DNA of 38,654 nt from Candidatus Brocadiia bacterium (GCA_030605345.1 JAUWIN010000014.1:1-38654); one strand, 5' to 3'; shown: positions 6,050 to 15,458, counted from the first letter of the stretch. The notes: generated from the sequence alone by a model not told the origin. Made by a program: numbers and translations.

Positions 6050-6817
6050 TCAAGAAGCTGTATAGCCGCCGTCGATGATGAGGTTGCTGCCGGTGACGTA
6101 ACTGGAGGCGCCGGACGCCAGGAAGACCACGGCGGGGCCAAGTTCTTCCGGTCGCCCCGCGCGGCCCATCGGGATGCGGTCCATCCACACGCCGCCGACC
6201 TTCGGGTCGTCGAAGTGCGGCCGGGCCATCGGGGTGTCCATATAACCGGGGCTGATGGAGTTGACTCGTATGCCGTGGCGGGCCCACTCGACCGCCAGCG
6301 ATTTGGTCAGCTGGATGACGCCGGCCTTTGTGGCGTTGTAAGACGCCTGGCTCTGGGGCACGTTAGCAACCAGGCCGGACATTGAGGCGACGTTGACGAT
6401 GGAGCCGCCACCGGCCTTGATCATCACCTTGCCCACGGCCTGGCAGCAGTAGAAGAGCCCGGTGAGGTTAACGTCCAGGACCTTTTGCCACTCCTCCGAT
6501 GGGACGTTTTCGGCTTCGCCCCAGATGGTAATTCCGGCGTTGTTGACCAGGACGTCGATGTGCCCGAAGGCATCGAGCGAGGCGTCCACCGCGCTCTGCA
6601 CGCTGGACCTGTCCCGGACGTCGGTTTCGAGAGCGAGGGCTTGCCGCCCAATTTTTCTGATTTCGGCCGCCGCGTCCGGGCCCGTTTCGGGGTTGAGTTC
6701 GGCGACGACGATGTCGGCACCGGCGTTTGCGAGTGCCCGGGCGAACTCACGCCCGAGGCCCTGCCCCGCTCCGGTCACGACGGCCACTTTGCCAGAAAGG
6801 TCGAACGGTTCGGTCAT
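6050..6817 (-). CDS. Short-chain dehydrogenase/reductase (SDR), FabG/gluconate dehydrogenase-like
   Basis: Classical SDR of 255 aa. The Rossmann motif TGAGQGLG is near the N-terminus (KVAVVTGAGQGLGREFA), then NNAG (VLVNNAGITIWG) and the catalytic Ser in SIVNVASMSG. The YxxxK motif is SYNATKAG, and SPGYMDTPM is followed by the C-terminal SSYVTGSNLIIDGGYTA. It would catalyse NAD(P)-dependent oxidation or reduction of a hydroxyl/keto group, probably on a sugar, polyol or acyl substrate; specificity is not readable. ATG 6817 follows GGAG by 5 nt; a GTG one codon upstream is less likely. It lies 45 bp after the lipoprotein gene on the same strand, so the two may be co-transcribed. Its stop codon abuts repeat copy 3. 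Confidence 0.85.
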   Translation of the reverse strand: MTEPFDLSGKVAVVTGAGQGLGREFARALANAGADIVVAELNPETGPDAAAEIRKIGRQALALETDVRDRSSVQSAVDASLDAFGHIDVLVNNAGITIWGEAENVPSEEWQKVLDVNLTGLFYCCQAVGKVMIKAGGGSIVNVASMSGLVANVPQSQASYNATKAGVIQLTKSLAVEWARHGIRVNSISPGYMDTPMARPHFDDPKVGGVWMDRIPMGRAGRPEELGPAVVFLASGASSYVTGSNLIIDGGYTAS

Positions 6818-6862
6818 CACGGCTCCGAGCGTAATGAGCCTCCGGCCTCCGGTGATGGATAT

Positions 6863-7276
6863 TTATTCCATCGACGGGACACGGCGCGGATTGGACCGCC
6901 ATTGTCCGCGGCCGGTGGAAGTGATGGTTACGGTGACTTGCTTCGCGGCGGTATCCAGGATGAACGTTTCAGCCGGTTCATCGCCGTATGCAAAGACGCG
7001 CTGGCCCACGCTGTTCCTCTTCCCGTCAACCAGGTCAAATCTCCGGACATAGTCGCCCGGCTTGGTGGGATACTCCCGCACTGCGACGGTTATTTTGGTT
7101 ACGGCGGTGCTGTTATCGAACGAGATACGAATTTTTACGTTCTTCCACGGCCCAGGCGTTGCCTCGGTGTATAGTTCCGGTTCCGGTTCTTGCCGTCGCA
7201 GGTACTGGCAGCCTGCCGCCACCGCCAAAGCGATGGACAAAGCCAGGAGCGCAAACAAATGCCGCGTGTTCTTCAT
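6863..7276 (-). CDS. Small predicted lipoprotein
   Basis: A 137-aa protein with a type II signal peptide: basic MKNTRH, a hydrophobic stretch and lipobox AAGC with the lipidated Cys at residue 23. The mature part is hydrophilic, begins QYLRRQEPEPELYTE and has beta-like segments (VKIRISFDNSTAVTKITVAV, QVTVTITSTGRG). No family is recognised. It would be anchored to a membrane facing the periplasm. GGGAGG lies 5-10 nt before the ATG but inside a small inverted repeat (CCGGG-CCT-CCCGG), which might limit initiation. It is upstream of the SDR on the same strand. Confidence 0.65.
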   Translation of the reverse strand: MKNTRHLFALLALSIALAVAAGCQYLRRQEPEPELYTEATPGPWKNVKIRISFDNSTAVTKITVAVREYPTKPGDYVRRFDLVDGKRNSVGQRVFAYGDEPAETFILDTAAKQVTVTITSTGRGQWRSNPRRVPSME

Positions 7277-7496
7277 GCCGGGCCTCCCGGGGCTTGAGCG
7301 TCAGCACCCCTTACGTGTTATTCTTAGTCCGCCCAGCCATCCACGCCAGGTGAAGGACAAAACGTTGCCAAAGGAGTATACAACTGCGGACGAGTATGTG
7401 CCAAACAAAATCTCCGGCCGAAGCTGGAGCCGGATATTGTTGTTTGCCGCGTGGGCCCTGGAACCGCCGGCAGCGGCTGCCAGGCCCTGCTCCCGT

Positions 7497-8255
7497 TCAG
7501 AACAACAGCGAGAGGCAGGTCAAGCCGCCGTCCATCTTGCGAAATTCTGAGGTGTCTAATTCCAGGACCTGTGCGCCGGACTGCTGGAGCTTGGCTTTCG
7601 TCCTGGGATAGTCCATGGGCGTCAGAATCGTACCGTTCACGGCCAGGCTGTTCGCCGAATAATCTTCGTCCTCATCCACAGCGATTCGGTCGAAGGCTTC
7701 GAACTCTTGGCGGTTGACAAGCGGCTCGATGGCGAGCAGGGTGTTGGGGTCTATGAAGGTGGCGCCGGTCTTCAGGTGTAGCATGCCACTGACGGGGACA
7801 GTAGAGGCCGTGTAGCCGTGTTTTACAAGGATGGAACTGAGTTGTCGCGCTCCTTCAGCGTTCGTTCTTCCGGAGAGGCCGATGTAGAAATGGTCGCCGA
7901 CCCGAAGGACGTCTCCCCCGTCAAGATGCGCCGGGGCGACAAGTTGTTCGAGCGTCCGGAAACAGGATAGCACGTCCCTGACAGCTTCTTGCTCCCCTTG
8001 GCGGGTTGGCTCTCGCATTCTTGTGATGATGGCGCAGGTTTCGGTGACGACAGCGGTGTCTTCGACGAACCATGCGTCCGGGTAGCGGAGGTCGGCGTCG
8101 AGCACGCTAAGTTCCACTCCGCATTTTTCGAGTGCGTTGCAGTACGCGGCGTGCTGTTGGAGCGCGGTCTCATAGTCCGGCGGGCCAAGGCCAGCCGTCG
8201 TAATCCCCTCGCAGAAATTTTTGCCCGGCTTCCTTACGATAGCATGAGTAAACAT
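7497..8255 (-). CDS. ddaH: Dimethylarginine dimethylaminohydrolase (DDAH)
   Basis: A 252-aa member of the guanidino-group-modifying pentein fold. It would hydrolyse N-omega-methylated arginine to citrulline plus methylamine or dimethylamine, or act on a similar guanidine. Motifs are RYPDAWFVEDTAVV (substrate Asp and Glu), AHLDGGDVL, FYIGLSGRTN, the catalytic His in SGMLHLKTGATFI, and the C-terminal nucleophile Cys in DGGLTCLSLLF. Length and order of motifs match bacterial DDAH. The gene lies alone between a 220-bp and a 238-bp gap. The ATG has AGG 8 nt upstream, and a short GGCG-GGAA-CGCC hairpin lies in its leader. A closely related agmatine or arginine deiminase-like activity is the main alternative. 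Confidence 0.88.
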   Translation of the reverse strand: MFTHAIVRKPGKNFCEGITTAGLGPPDYETALQQHAAYCNALEKCGVELSVLDADLRYPDAWFVEDTAVVTETCAIITRMREPTRQGEQEAVRDVLSCFRTLEQLVAPAHLDGGDVLRVGDHFYIGLSGRTNAEGARQLSSILVKHGYTASTVPVSGMLHLKTGATFIDPNTLLAIEPLVNRQEFEAFDRIAVDEDEDYSANSLAVNGTILTPMDYPRTKAKLQQSGAQVLELDTSEFRKMDGGLTCLSLLF

Positions 8256-8493
8256 CTGGTCAACCTTATATCCTGCATGGCCGGGCGTTCCCGCCTTACT
8301 ATGAATGGAAGTATTTTATCAGACCGAATATGCTGTGTATAGGGCCGATGGCCGAGATGTCGGAACTAAGCAGGTACATCATACCCCCTTGACGCAGAAC
8401 GTCTGCGGTGCGGGGGGCGGCTGGCCCAATGCCGAGGCAGAGCCGGTGAGATCTGAAGTTTCGTGACGCCGGCTGTATGCCCTAGCTCCGATC
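8256..8493. other. Intergenic gap between ddaH and the ABC exporter gene
   Basis: 238 bp with no coding sequence I can support. It must contain the ddaH promoter (minus strand) and the 3' end of the exporter transcript, but no convincing -35/-10 pair or U-tailed hairpin is visible. Confidence 0.4.
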
Positions 8494-10245
8494 TCAGACG
8501 GCGCTCAGCGTTGCAAACTGAATCCTGAAGAATCGCGCGTATTCTCCGTCCTGCTCTATGAGACTATGGTGGTTTCCGCGCTCGACGATTCGCCCGTCCT
8601 CGACGAACAATATCTGGTCTGCGCGAAAGATAGTAGAAAGGCGGTGGGCAATTGCGACGGTAGTTCGCCCTCGCCGCAATCGGTCGAGGGCCTTCTGGAT
8701 GAGTAACTCCGTTTCCGGGTCCACTGAGGAGGTGGCTTCATCGAGCAGGAGTATTCGCGGGTCCTTCAGGATGGCCCTGGCGATGGATACGCGTTGTTTC
8801 TGTCCCTCGGACAGCCTTAGGCCCCGCTTACCAACCTCCGTGTCGTAGCCTTCTGACAACTGTTCTATGAAGGTTGCGGCGTTGGCCAGGGTGGCGGCCT
8901 CGACGATTTCCTCCGCTGCGGCCCCCGGCTTGCCGTAGGCTATGTTGTCTGCCACCGACCCCGAGAACAGGAAATCATCCTGCATCACCATCCCGATATG
9001 TGACCGGAGCGAGCGGAGCGTGAAATCCCGCAGGTCCCTCCCGTCGATGAGCACTCTGCCCTGATAAGGTTCGTAGAACCTTGGAATGAGGCGGACGATG
9101 GTTGTCTTGCCGGCGCCGCTGGGCCCTACAAGTGCGATCATCTGGCCGGGCTGAGCGGTGATGGTAACGCCGTTGAGGACAGATTTGTCTTCGTACCTAA
9201 AATGAACGTCTTCGAACTTCACCTCTCCCTGCACGCGGTCGAGGTTCCGTGCAGCGGGCAGGTCGCGGATCGCTGGAGCGATGTCCATGTAGTCGAAGAA
9301 CCTCTCCATACTGGCAAGGAACTGCCCGCCCTGCTCCATCATCATCACCATCCGAATGATGGGATGAAGAAGGTATCCGAGATACAGGATAAATGCGGTG
9401 AGGGTTCCCACAGAGATAGCGCCGCCCATGGCCATGGCACCGCCAAAAACCAGCACCGCCGCCAGGCCGACGTTATTGATGAACAGTGCCCCGGGGAACA
9501 GAACTGAGACATATTTCACCGCTCCCATGCGGCTACGGTAGTGACCCGCATTCTGCTCGGATATCGCCCTTCTCTCTCGGTCTTCGCTGCCGAACGCCTT
9601 GATAATGCTGATGCCGGACAGGTTCTCTTCCAGCACGTCGGAAAGAGAGGCCTTGCGCTTGCGCACCTCTCTGAACTGCTGCCACATTCTGCCCGACGTT
9701 TTCCCCGCAAAAATTACCAACAACGGCACGACTGTCATGGCAACCAGGGCCAGGCGCCAGTCAAGGTAAAAAAGCAGCCCGGCAGTGGTGCTTATCATCA
9801 CCACGGCCAGCACAATAGCTTCCGGCCCGTGATGAACAATCTCTTGAATGACGTTGATGTCGTCCACGATGCGCGCCAGCAGCCCGCCGGTCTTCTTGTG
9901 GTCGTGAAACGACATCGACAGCTCCTGAAAGTGGCTGTAAAGGTCGTTCCGCAGCCGGGAGGTTATGCCCTGCGCCACCTCATGGCCCCAGTATGTCTTG
10001 AGCCCGGCAATAACGCCGAAAAACCCAAAAACGACGACAATGGAGCCCGAACAGATCAGCAGGGCGGACAGGTTCCCCTCAGGCACCACCCTGTCAATGA
10101 TGTAACGGATAAGAAGCGGTGGGACGAGCAACAACAAGACCGCCACCACGTGCATCAATTGCACCACTGCGAACCTGGATATGCGGGGCCTGATGTAGGT
10201 TCTGGCGAACCTGGTCAAGCACTTCAGATTATCCCAACTTCCCAT
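8494..10245 (-). CDS. ABC exporter, MsbA/multidrug type (fused permease and ATPase)
   Basis: A 583-aa half-transporter that should dimerise in the inner membrane. The N-terminal transmembrane domain (about 20-310) has about six helices, including FAVVQLMHVVAVLLLLVPP and the paired helices around LDWRLALVAMTVVPLLVIF. The nucleotide-binding domain (about 335-575) has Walker A GPSGAGKTT, Q-loop VMQDD, Walker B ILLLDEATSSVD, H-loop AIAHRLST and a signature LSEGQ in place of LSGGQ. That variant is common in exporters. The substrate may be lipid, lipid A core or drug. It is divergent from fhs and shares an overlapping promoter region at 10258-10307. Confidence 0.92.
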   Translation of the reverse strand: MGSWDNLKCLTRFARTYIRPRISRFAVVQLMHVVAVLLLLVPPLLIRYIIDRVVPEGNLSALLICSGSIVVVFGFFGVIAGLKTYWGHEVAQGITSRLRNDLYSHFQELSMSFHDHKKTGGLLARIVDDINVIQEIVHHGPEAIVLAVVMISTTAGLLFYLDWRLALVAMTVVPLLVIFAGKTSGRMWQQFREVRKRKASLSDVLEENLSGISIIKAFGSEDRERRAISEQNAGHYRSRMGAVKYVSVLFPGALFINNVGLAAVLVFGGAMAMGGAISVGTLTAFILYLGYLLHPIIRMVMMMEQGGQFLASMERFFDYMDIAPAIRDLPAARNLDRVQGEVKFEDVHFRYEDKSVLNGVTITAQPGQMIALVGPSGAGKTTIVRLIPRFYEPYQGRVLIDGRDLRDFTLRSLRSHIGMVMQDDFLFSGSVADNIAYGKPGAAAEEIVEAATLANAATFIEQLSEGYDTEVGKRGLRLSEGQKQRVSIARAILKDPRILLLDEATSSVDPETELLIQKALDRLRRGRTTVAIAHRLSTIFRADQILFVEDGRIVERGNHHSLIEQDGEYARFFRIQFATLSAV

Positions 10246-10257
10246 TCACAATTACCC

Positions 10258-10287
10258 TTGATATCCGAACGTTCGAGCCATTATACT
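10258..10287 (+). promoter_or_regulatory. Sigma70-like promoter for fhs
   Basis: TTGATA (10258-10263), 18-bp spacer, TATACT (10282-10287). The predicted start near 10294 gives a leader of about 60 nt with GGAGG (10343-10347) 8 nt before ATG 10356. It overlaps the divergent exporter promoter. Confidence 0.6.
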
Positions 10288-10292
10288 GTTCG
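10266..10292. promoter_or_regulatory. Operator-like palindrome CGAACGTTCG plus a third GTTCG half-site
   Basis: CGAACGTTCG at 10266-10275 is a perfect 10-bp palindrome. A further GTTCG at 10288-10292 is 17 bp from the first GTTCG. The sites lie within the spacer and over the -10 of the fhs promoter and close to the predicted exporter transcript start, a position suited to a repressor. The regulator is unknown. Confidence 0.3.
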
Positions 10293-10307
10293 CTCAAATG
10301 TGTGCAA
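10280..10307 (-). promoter_or_regulatory. Sigma70-like promoter for the ABC exporter
   Basis: On the minus strand TTGCAC (10307-10302), 16-bp spacer, TATAAT (10285-10280). The predicted start near 10273 gives a leader of about 28 nt to ATG 10245. The -10 box overlaps that of the divergent fhs promoter, so the two polymerase sites should exclude each other. Confidence 0.55.
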
Positions 10308-10355
10308 TGGTAGGACTGCGATTTTCCCCGCGGTGATAGTCTGGAGGACCTTTTC

Positions 10356-12089
10356 ATGCTGAGTGACCTTGACATAGCCCAGTCGGCAGAAGTAAAGCCC
10401 ATCGAAGAGATAGCCGCGGAACTGGGGGCCGACCGGGCCGACCTGGAGCTGTACGGCGACTACAAGGCGAAGGTGAAACTTGACATCCTGGAGAAAAACA
10501 AGCACAAGCCAAACGGCAAGTACATCGACGTGACCGCAATCACCCCCACCCCACTGGGCGAGGGCAAGACCGTCACTACTGTGGGCCTCTCCCAGGCCCT
10601 CCAGCACATCGGCAAACGAGTCTGCACCTGTATCCGACAGCCGTCACAGGGCCCCACCTTTGGCATCAAGGGCGGAGCGGCTGGCGGCGGATATGCCCAG
10701 ATTATCCCGATGGAAGACTTCAATCTCCACCTGACGGGCGACATCCACGCCGTCGGCACCGCACACAACCTGCTCGCCGCCGCCATCGACGCACGAATCA
10801 TGCACGAGAACACCCTCAGCGACAAGGCCCTCGCCAAACGCGGCCTCAAGCGGCTCAACATCGACCCATACAGCATCACCTGGAACCGCGTGGTGGACGT
10901 GAACGACCGGGCACTCCGAAATATCATCGTCGGACTCGGCGGCAAGGACGACGGACGACCCAGAGAGACCGGGTTCGACATTACCGGCGCCAGCGAGGGC
11001 ATGGCCATCCTGGCGCTGGCAAAGGACCTTGGTGACCTCCGCGCCCGCATCGGCCGCATCATCATTGGCACCGACAGGAAGAAAACCCCGGTCACCGCCG
11101 ACGACCGCGGCGCCGCCGGCGCAATGACCGTGCTGATGAAAGACGCGGTGAAGCCGACCCTAATGCAGACGCTGGAACACTCACCCGCATTCGTGCACGC
11201 GGGCCCGTTCGCCAACATCGCCCAGGGGAACAGCTCGATCATTGCGGACGAGGTGGCGCTCAAGCTGGCCGATTACGTAGTGACGGAAAGCGGTTTCGGC
11301 GCCGACTGCGGGATGGAGAAGTTCTTCAACATCAAGTGCCGCCTGTCGGGCCTGGTGCCGCACTGCGTGGTGATTGTGGCGACGGTCCGAGCGCTCAAGA
11401 TGCACGGCGGCGGCCCGAAGGTCGTCCCAGGTAAGCCGCTGGACACCGCCTACACCCAGGAGAACCTCGACCTGCTGAAGAAGGGCCTTGGCAACCTGAA
11501 GAAACACGTCGAGAACGCCAAGAAGTTCGGCGTGAACGTTGTCGTGGCCGCCAACAGGTTCCAGGCGGACACAGACGCGGAACTCGAGCTGGTCAGGAAA
11601 GCCGCGGTCGATGCCGGTGCAGAAGGAGCTTACGTCTCCGAAGTATGGGCGAAGGGCGGCGAAGGTGGCGCCGAACTCGCCGAGGCCGTAGTGGCGGCCT
11701 GCGAAAAGCCGCCGAACTTCAAACTACTCTACCCCGACGAGGCCACTATCAAGGAGAAGATCGAGACCATCGCCACGGAAATCTACGGCGCCGCTGGCGT
11801 AGATTACGCGCCCGCCGCAGAGGCCAAGATCAGCCTCTATACGGACATGGGATTGAGCCGTCTGCCGCTGTGCATGGCAAAGACCCACCTCTCGCTGTCG
11901 CACGATCCGGCGCTCAAGGGCACACCGACTGGCTGGACCCTGCCCATCCGGGACGTGCGCGCCGCCGCCGGCGCCGGATTCCTCTGCCCGCTCTGCGGCG
12001 AGATGAGAACCATGCCCGGCCTGCCAGCTACTCCCGTGTTCTACGACGTGGACATCGACGAGCAAGGGAAAGTAAAAGGTCTGTTCTAA
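10356..12089 (+). CDS. fhs: Formate-tetrahydrofolate ligase
   Basis: A 577-aa enzyme, slightly longer than the usual 555-560. It uses ATP to condense formate and tetrahydrofolate into 10-formyl-THF in the cytoplasm, feeding purine synthesis, formylation of Met-tRNA or the Wood-Ljungdahl methyl branch. Motifs are the nucleotide-binding loop [11 protein letters not shown] (64-73), [61 protein letters not shown], and the C-terminal [13 protein letters not shown] and MRTMPGLP. It has its own promoter and a GGAGG ribosome site. No other one-carbon gene is adjacent except a purN homologue about 16 kb away that would use its product. Confidence 0.97.
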   Translation: MLSDLDIAQSAEVKPIEEIAAELGADRADLELYGDYKAKVKLDILEKNKHKPNGKYIDVTAITPTPLGEGKTVTTVGLSQALQHIGKRVCTCIRQPSQGPTFGIKGGAAGGGYAQIIPMEDFNLHLTGDIHAVGTAHNLLAAAIDARIMHENTLSDKALAKRGLKRLNIDPYSITWNRVVDVNDRALRNIIVGLGGKDDGRPRETGFDITGASEGMAILALAKDLGDLRARIGRIIIGTDRKKTPVTADDRGAAGAMTVLMKDAVKPTLMQTLEHSPAFVHAGPFANIAQGNSSIIADEVALKLADYVVTESGFGADCGMEKFFNIKCRLSGLVPHCVVIVATVRALKMHGGGPKVVPGKPLDTAYTQENLDLLKKGLGNLKKHVENAKKFGVNVVVAANRFQADTDAELELVRKAAVDAGAEGAYVSEVWAKGGEGGAELAEAVVAACEKPPNFKLLYPDEATIKEKIETIATEIYGAAGVDYAPAAEAKISLYTDMGLSRLPLCMAKTHLSLSHDPALKGTPTGWTLPIRDVRAAAGAGFLCPLCGEMRTMPGLPATPVFYDVDIDEQGKVKGLF

Positions 12090-12111
12090 CGGTCGCTGGG
12101 CAGAGCGAACT

Positions 12112-13485
12112 TTACTTTGTTCGTTTGATGATGTGGAAGCCGAAGGGAGTTTCCACCAAGTCGGAGACCTCGCCTACGTCGAGGTCGAAGGCCGCTTTCT
12201 CGAAGGCAGGAGCCATCTCGCCCTTCTTGAACTGACCCAGGTCGCCCCCTTTGTCCTTGGTGGGGCTGTCGGAGTATTTCCTGGCGAGCGCCGCGAAGTC
12301 GGCGTCCTTTTTACGGGCTTGTTTGAGTACCTGTTGGGCAAGGGCTTTGGCATCGAGCTTGCTGCGCTCGGCCTTGGAGCGTTCGGCGCCCTTGTAGGAA
12401 ATCAGGATGTGGCGGGCGGAGATTTGCTGCGGGGCAGCTTCCTTCGGAATATCCTCAATCAACTCGGCGATGGGCTTCCGCATCGGCTCGGCCTGGTATG
12501 TGGAAACTTCATATACCCAGCCTGTGTGGCGCGCGGTGAACTCACGGGTGGTCTTCATCGCCAGGATGATGGCTTCCTTTTTCTTCAGTTCCTCGTCCGA
12601 TTCGGTCTTGCTAATCTGGATGCGATCCTTTTCCGGCCCCTTGGCCGCGAGGCGGACGTAGTTCGTTCCGTCCTTTTCGGCCAGTTGAACCGTGTAGGAG
12701 AGACCGCTCTTCAGATGGCTGGTATAGGTTGCATCCCAGGCGAGTTCCAGCTTGTCCGCCTGTGACACGTCGGTCATGTTGAGGCCGCTGAGCGCGCCGA
12801 ATACTTCCTCACAAGGGGAAGTTTTTGCGCGTTTGCCTTCGGGGACGTTCTCAAGCGTAATCTGCTCCTTCTCATCCCGGCTGATAGTGTAGGCGTCTTC
12901 GCCGACCTCCACGCAGACACGCTTCACGTCTTTTTGTTCGACGCTAACCAGCGTTCTGTCGATATAGTCGATTGGCCGGGTGCTGAGATAGAGATAATTT
13001 TCCGTGCGATACACAGTATCCTTATCGAGCAGTCGCACGTAGCGGCCGCTGCTCCGTTCGGCGCTTTTGCCTCTGACGAATCCGACGATTGGCTGACCTT
13101 CGGCGTCGAGAAACGAGACCGAGACGGCGTCTCCTTCGCCCTCCGCCACGCCCAGTTCCGCGTGGTGCTGCTCCGAGTCAGTGATCTCTTCAGCGCACCG
13201 GATTTCCAAGCACTTGATGATGAGGTCGTTTATCTTTTTGACGGAAGCAGGATAGCCGCTTTTCTCGCTCACCACGAAGTCCGCTTCCTTTCTCGGCAGG
13301 GTCACCGTGCCGGAGGCGCTGTTGACAACGACCTTGTGGACGGTTTCCGGGGCGAGTCCCTGGATTAGAGCTGCACCGGCAACGAACTTCCCCTGCTGTT
13401 GGTTGCCCACGCTATACAGGACCACCGTGACCACCAGCAACACGACCGCCGCGAGAGCAAGGATAATCAATCCCCGGTCCTTCAT
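12112..13485 (-). CDS. DUF4340-like protein fused to a C-terminal parvulin (PpiC) domain
   Basis: A 457-aa protein with an N-terminal membrane anchor (GLIILALAAVVLLVVTVVLYS, about 4-24 by segments) and a long periplasmic part. Residues about 35-330 resemble DUF4340 proteins that accompany Gld-like ABC systems (VNSASGTVTLPRKEADFVVS, LTLE-like repeats). The last 100 residues form a parvulin-type peptidyl-prolyl isomerase: ISARHILISY, FAALARKYSDSP, GGDLGQFKKGEM and VETPFGFHIIK. ATG 13485 is chosen for GGAGG 8 nt upstream and because it starts 2 bp after the GldG-like stop. It is the last gene of a four-gene operon. The fusion suggests the folding activity serves an exported client of this ABC system. 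Confidence 0.82.
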   Translation of the reverse strand: MKDRGLIILALAAVVLLVVTVVLYSVGNQQQGKFVAGAALIQGLAPETVHKVVVNSASGTVTLPRKEADFVVSEKSGYPASVKKINDLIIKCLEIRCAEEITDSEQHHAELGVAEGEGDAVSVSFLDAEGQPIVGFVRGKSAERSSGRYVRLLDKDTVYRTENYLYLSTRPIDYIDRTLVSVEQKDVKRVCVEVGEDAYTISRDEKEQITLENVPEGKRAKTSPCEEVFGALSGLNMTDVSQADKLELAWDATYTSHLKSGLSYTVQLAEKDGTNYVRLAAKGPEKDRIQISKTESDEELKKKEAIILAMKTTREFTARHTGWVYEVSTYQAEPMRKPIAELIEDIPKEAAPQQISARHILISYKGAERSKAERSKLDAKALAQQVLKQARKKDADFAALARKYSDSPTKDKGGDLGQFKKGEMAPAFEKAAFDLDVGEVSDLVETPFGFHIIKRTK

Positions 13486-13487
13486 AC

Positions 13488-15458
13488 TCACGTCCTCCGT
13501 GCTGCATAGCGCTTGGCCCTGACGGCTCGAACCACGCCCAGCACGACGGCTATCAGCAGCACAGCCGCCGGCGCCCAAACCATGTTCTGCGTCTGGAGGG
13601 AAGCTTTCAGGGCTTCAATCTTCTCGCGTTTTCCGGCTTGAAGCGCCCGCAGTTCTTTGCGGGCATTGCGGAGGTCTTTTTGGAGTTTCTGCCGTTCGGC
13701 AAGCGCCGCGCTCTTCACCAGTTTGATGTCCTTATCGGTGGCACCGGCGCCGATTTGGCGCAACTTCTTCCTGTAGCGCGCGATCCTCTGGTTAATCGCT
13801 TGACTCTCCTCCGCTGTGGCCTTGTTTGCCGCCGCTTCGATTTCGTCAACCACCACAAATGGCCGGCTGAACCGGCCGCGCGAACGGACGGCGATCAGGT
13901 CGCCCGTACCCCCGAGGAATTCGACCGCGTTAAGCACTACCGACGCATTGTCCCCCACCTGCGCTGTGCCGAAAAAAGTGTCCCTGTAGGCCAGCTCGTC
14001 CGAGATCATGTCCACATCGGCAAACACCAGCACCGCGGCCTCCGCCGAAGCTTCCTTTACCGCCTCAAGCCTGCGGGGCTTCTCCGGCTTGTCTCCGCTG
14101 CCGTCTTTCTTGGCCTCCGAGTCAGTCTCCTTTTTGTGCTCCGCTTCGGCGTTGATACCTTCAGGGAAGTTAGTTTTCAGTTTCCCGGAGATGCGGCAGG
14201 CCAGCATCAACGGTTCGGAGCCGTCGGTCACGGCGCGGTTTATGGCCTCGGGATCCGGCATCCGCAGTTCAAAAAGCTCTCTGGGCTTCCAGGTGTTTCC
14301 GGTACTGGTGGTCTGGAGGAGCGGGGTTACTTTGCACTTCGCACCGGGGACCTCCTTGAGCACACCGCCGAATAACATCTTCACCTCGTGCAGCTCCGCA
14401 GTGACTACTTCGTCAGGATTGACACAGTTCTGGTCCAGCGCCAGGTAGGTGATGAGCGGTTGGATGCTGTTCCGGACGCGAGCTTTGACCGCCAGCCTGC
14501 GGTCGGCGGCGATGAGGCCGGGCTCCATCTTCACTCCCCACCCAGCGAGCAGTTCGTTCAGTCCGGAAGAAGTCTTGTGCTCCATGTCCCCATAGGGCTG
14601 CTGCGGACTTGGCCTCGGGCGGTCGCTGTAACAATGTGGGTCCACGAAGACGAGCAACTTGCCGCCCTTCATCACGAACTGGTCAATCGCAAACAGCGTC
14701 TTTTCCGCCAGATTCTTGGGGTGGATAACCATCAGGAAATCAACGTCCCGGCCGATAGATTGAGTGTCCTTCTTGACCGGGACGACCTCGTATTCGCTGC
14801 GCAAGTGGGAGATAATGTGCCACGGCTCCCGCGGCTGGCGCCCTTGCATCCGCATCATTCGGCGCATGTAGGGCGACATCCCGCCGCCCGTGACCGGCAG
14901 CGAGGAGAGCACGCCGATTTTTCTCTTCTCCCGCCGGACCACGCTCGAAATGAGTTTGGAAACATCGTACTCGACGAATTCCTGTCGCCCCGGCTCAAAG
15001 AATCCTATGACTCTCACCTTGCCCAGTGCACTCTGGGCTACCAGGCCAAAAAAGAATTGTTCGTCCTCCGAGATTGGGAAGCGTTTGATGCCGTAGTTCG
15101 TGGCGTCGTCTTCTTGCTTGGTGAACGGGCGAGGATCGACGACGTTGAGCTTGAGTCTCCCCCCTGACAGGCCCACGTATTCCTCCAGCAAGTCTCGCAC
15201 ATAAAGGTAGTAATTATTGTAGTACCGAATTTGCTCCGGGGCTTTCATCGCGGCGACCCGCGAGTAGTACAATTTCAGTTTGATGGGCTGGTTCAGTTTC
15301 CCGAGGATTTTGCGCGTCCCCTCAGAAAGGGTGTATAGCCGGTGCTCGGTGAGGTCGACGCGGGCGCGGCCGACCACCCTTCGGAAGATTAGCGCAGCAC
15401 ACACTGCAATGACGGCGATACACGCAACGGCCAGAAATGTGCGAAATGCTGATTTCAT
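13488..15458 (-). CDS. GldG-like auxiliary protein of an ABC transport system
   Basis: A 656-aa protein of the Gldg family (ABC-type auxiliary component named after gliding motility). It has an N-terminal transmembrane helix (about 5-26), then VDLTEHRLYTLSEGTRKIL, the hallmark opening of this family. LKLYYSR, VVDPRPFTKQEDDATNYGI, KRKIGVLSSLP and GGKLLVFVDPHC follow. A charged linker (about 450-475) and a coiled-coil-prone segment (about 585-625) precede a C-terminal transmembrane helix (VWAPAAVLLIAVVLGVV). ATG 15458 is supported by the ATGA overlap with the permease stop. The large domain would be periplasmic. The cargo or function is unknown outside Bacteroidetes; gliding cannot be inferred from this gene alone. 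Confidence 0.85.
   Translation of the reverse strand: MKSAFRTFLAVACIAVIAVCAALIFRRVVGRARVDLTEHRLYTLSEGTRKILGKLNQPIKLKLYYSRVAAMKAPEQIRYYNNYYLYVRDLLEEYVGLSGGRLKLNVVDPRPFTKQEDDATNYGIKRFPISEDEQFFFGLVAQSALGKVRVIGFFEPGRQEFVEYDVSKLISSVVRREKRKIGVLSSLPVTGGGMSPYMRRMMRMQGRQPREPWHIISHLRSEYEVVPVKKDTQSIGRDVDFLMVIHPKNLAEKTLFAIDQFVMKGGKLLVFVDPHCYSDRPRPSPQQPYGDMEHKTSSGLNELLAGWGVKMEPGLIAADRRLAVKARVRNSIQPLITYLALDQNCVNPDEVVTAELHEVKMLFGGVLKEVPGAKCKVTPLLQTTSTGNTWKPRELFELRMPDPEAINRAVTDGSEPLMLACRISGKLKTNFPEGINAEAEHKKETDSEAKKDGSGDKPEKPRRLEAVKEASAEAAVLVFADVDMISDELAYRDTFFGTAQVGDNASVVLNAVEFLGGTGDLIAVRSRGRFSRPFVVVDEIEAAANKATAEESQAINQRIARYRKKLRQIGAGATDKDIKLVKSAALAERQKLQKDLRNARKELRALQAGKREKIEALKASLQTQNMVWAPAAVLLIAVVLGVVRAVRAKRYAARRT

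Noticed and set aside
7469-7481. GGCAGC-G-GCTGCC as a transcription terminator
   Set aside because: It is a perfect palindrome but the loop is one base and no U-run follows on either strand.
10266-10292. LexA (CGAAC-N4-GTTCG) box between the exporter and fhs genes
   Set aside because: The half-sites CGAAC and GTTCG are present but spaced 0 or 17 bp, not 4, so it is not a Gram-positive-type SOS box.
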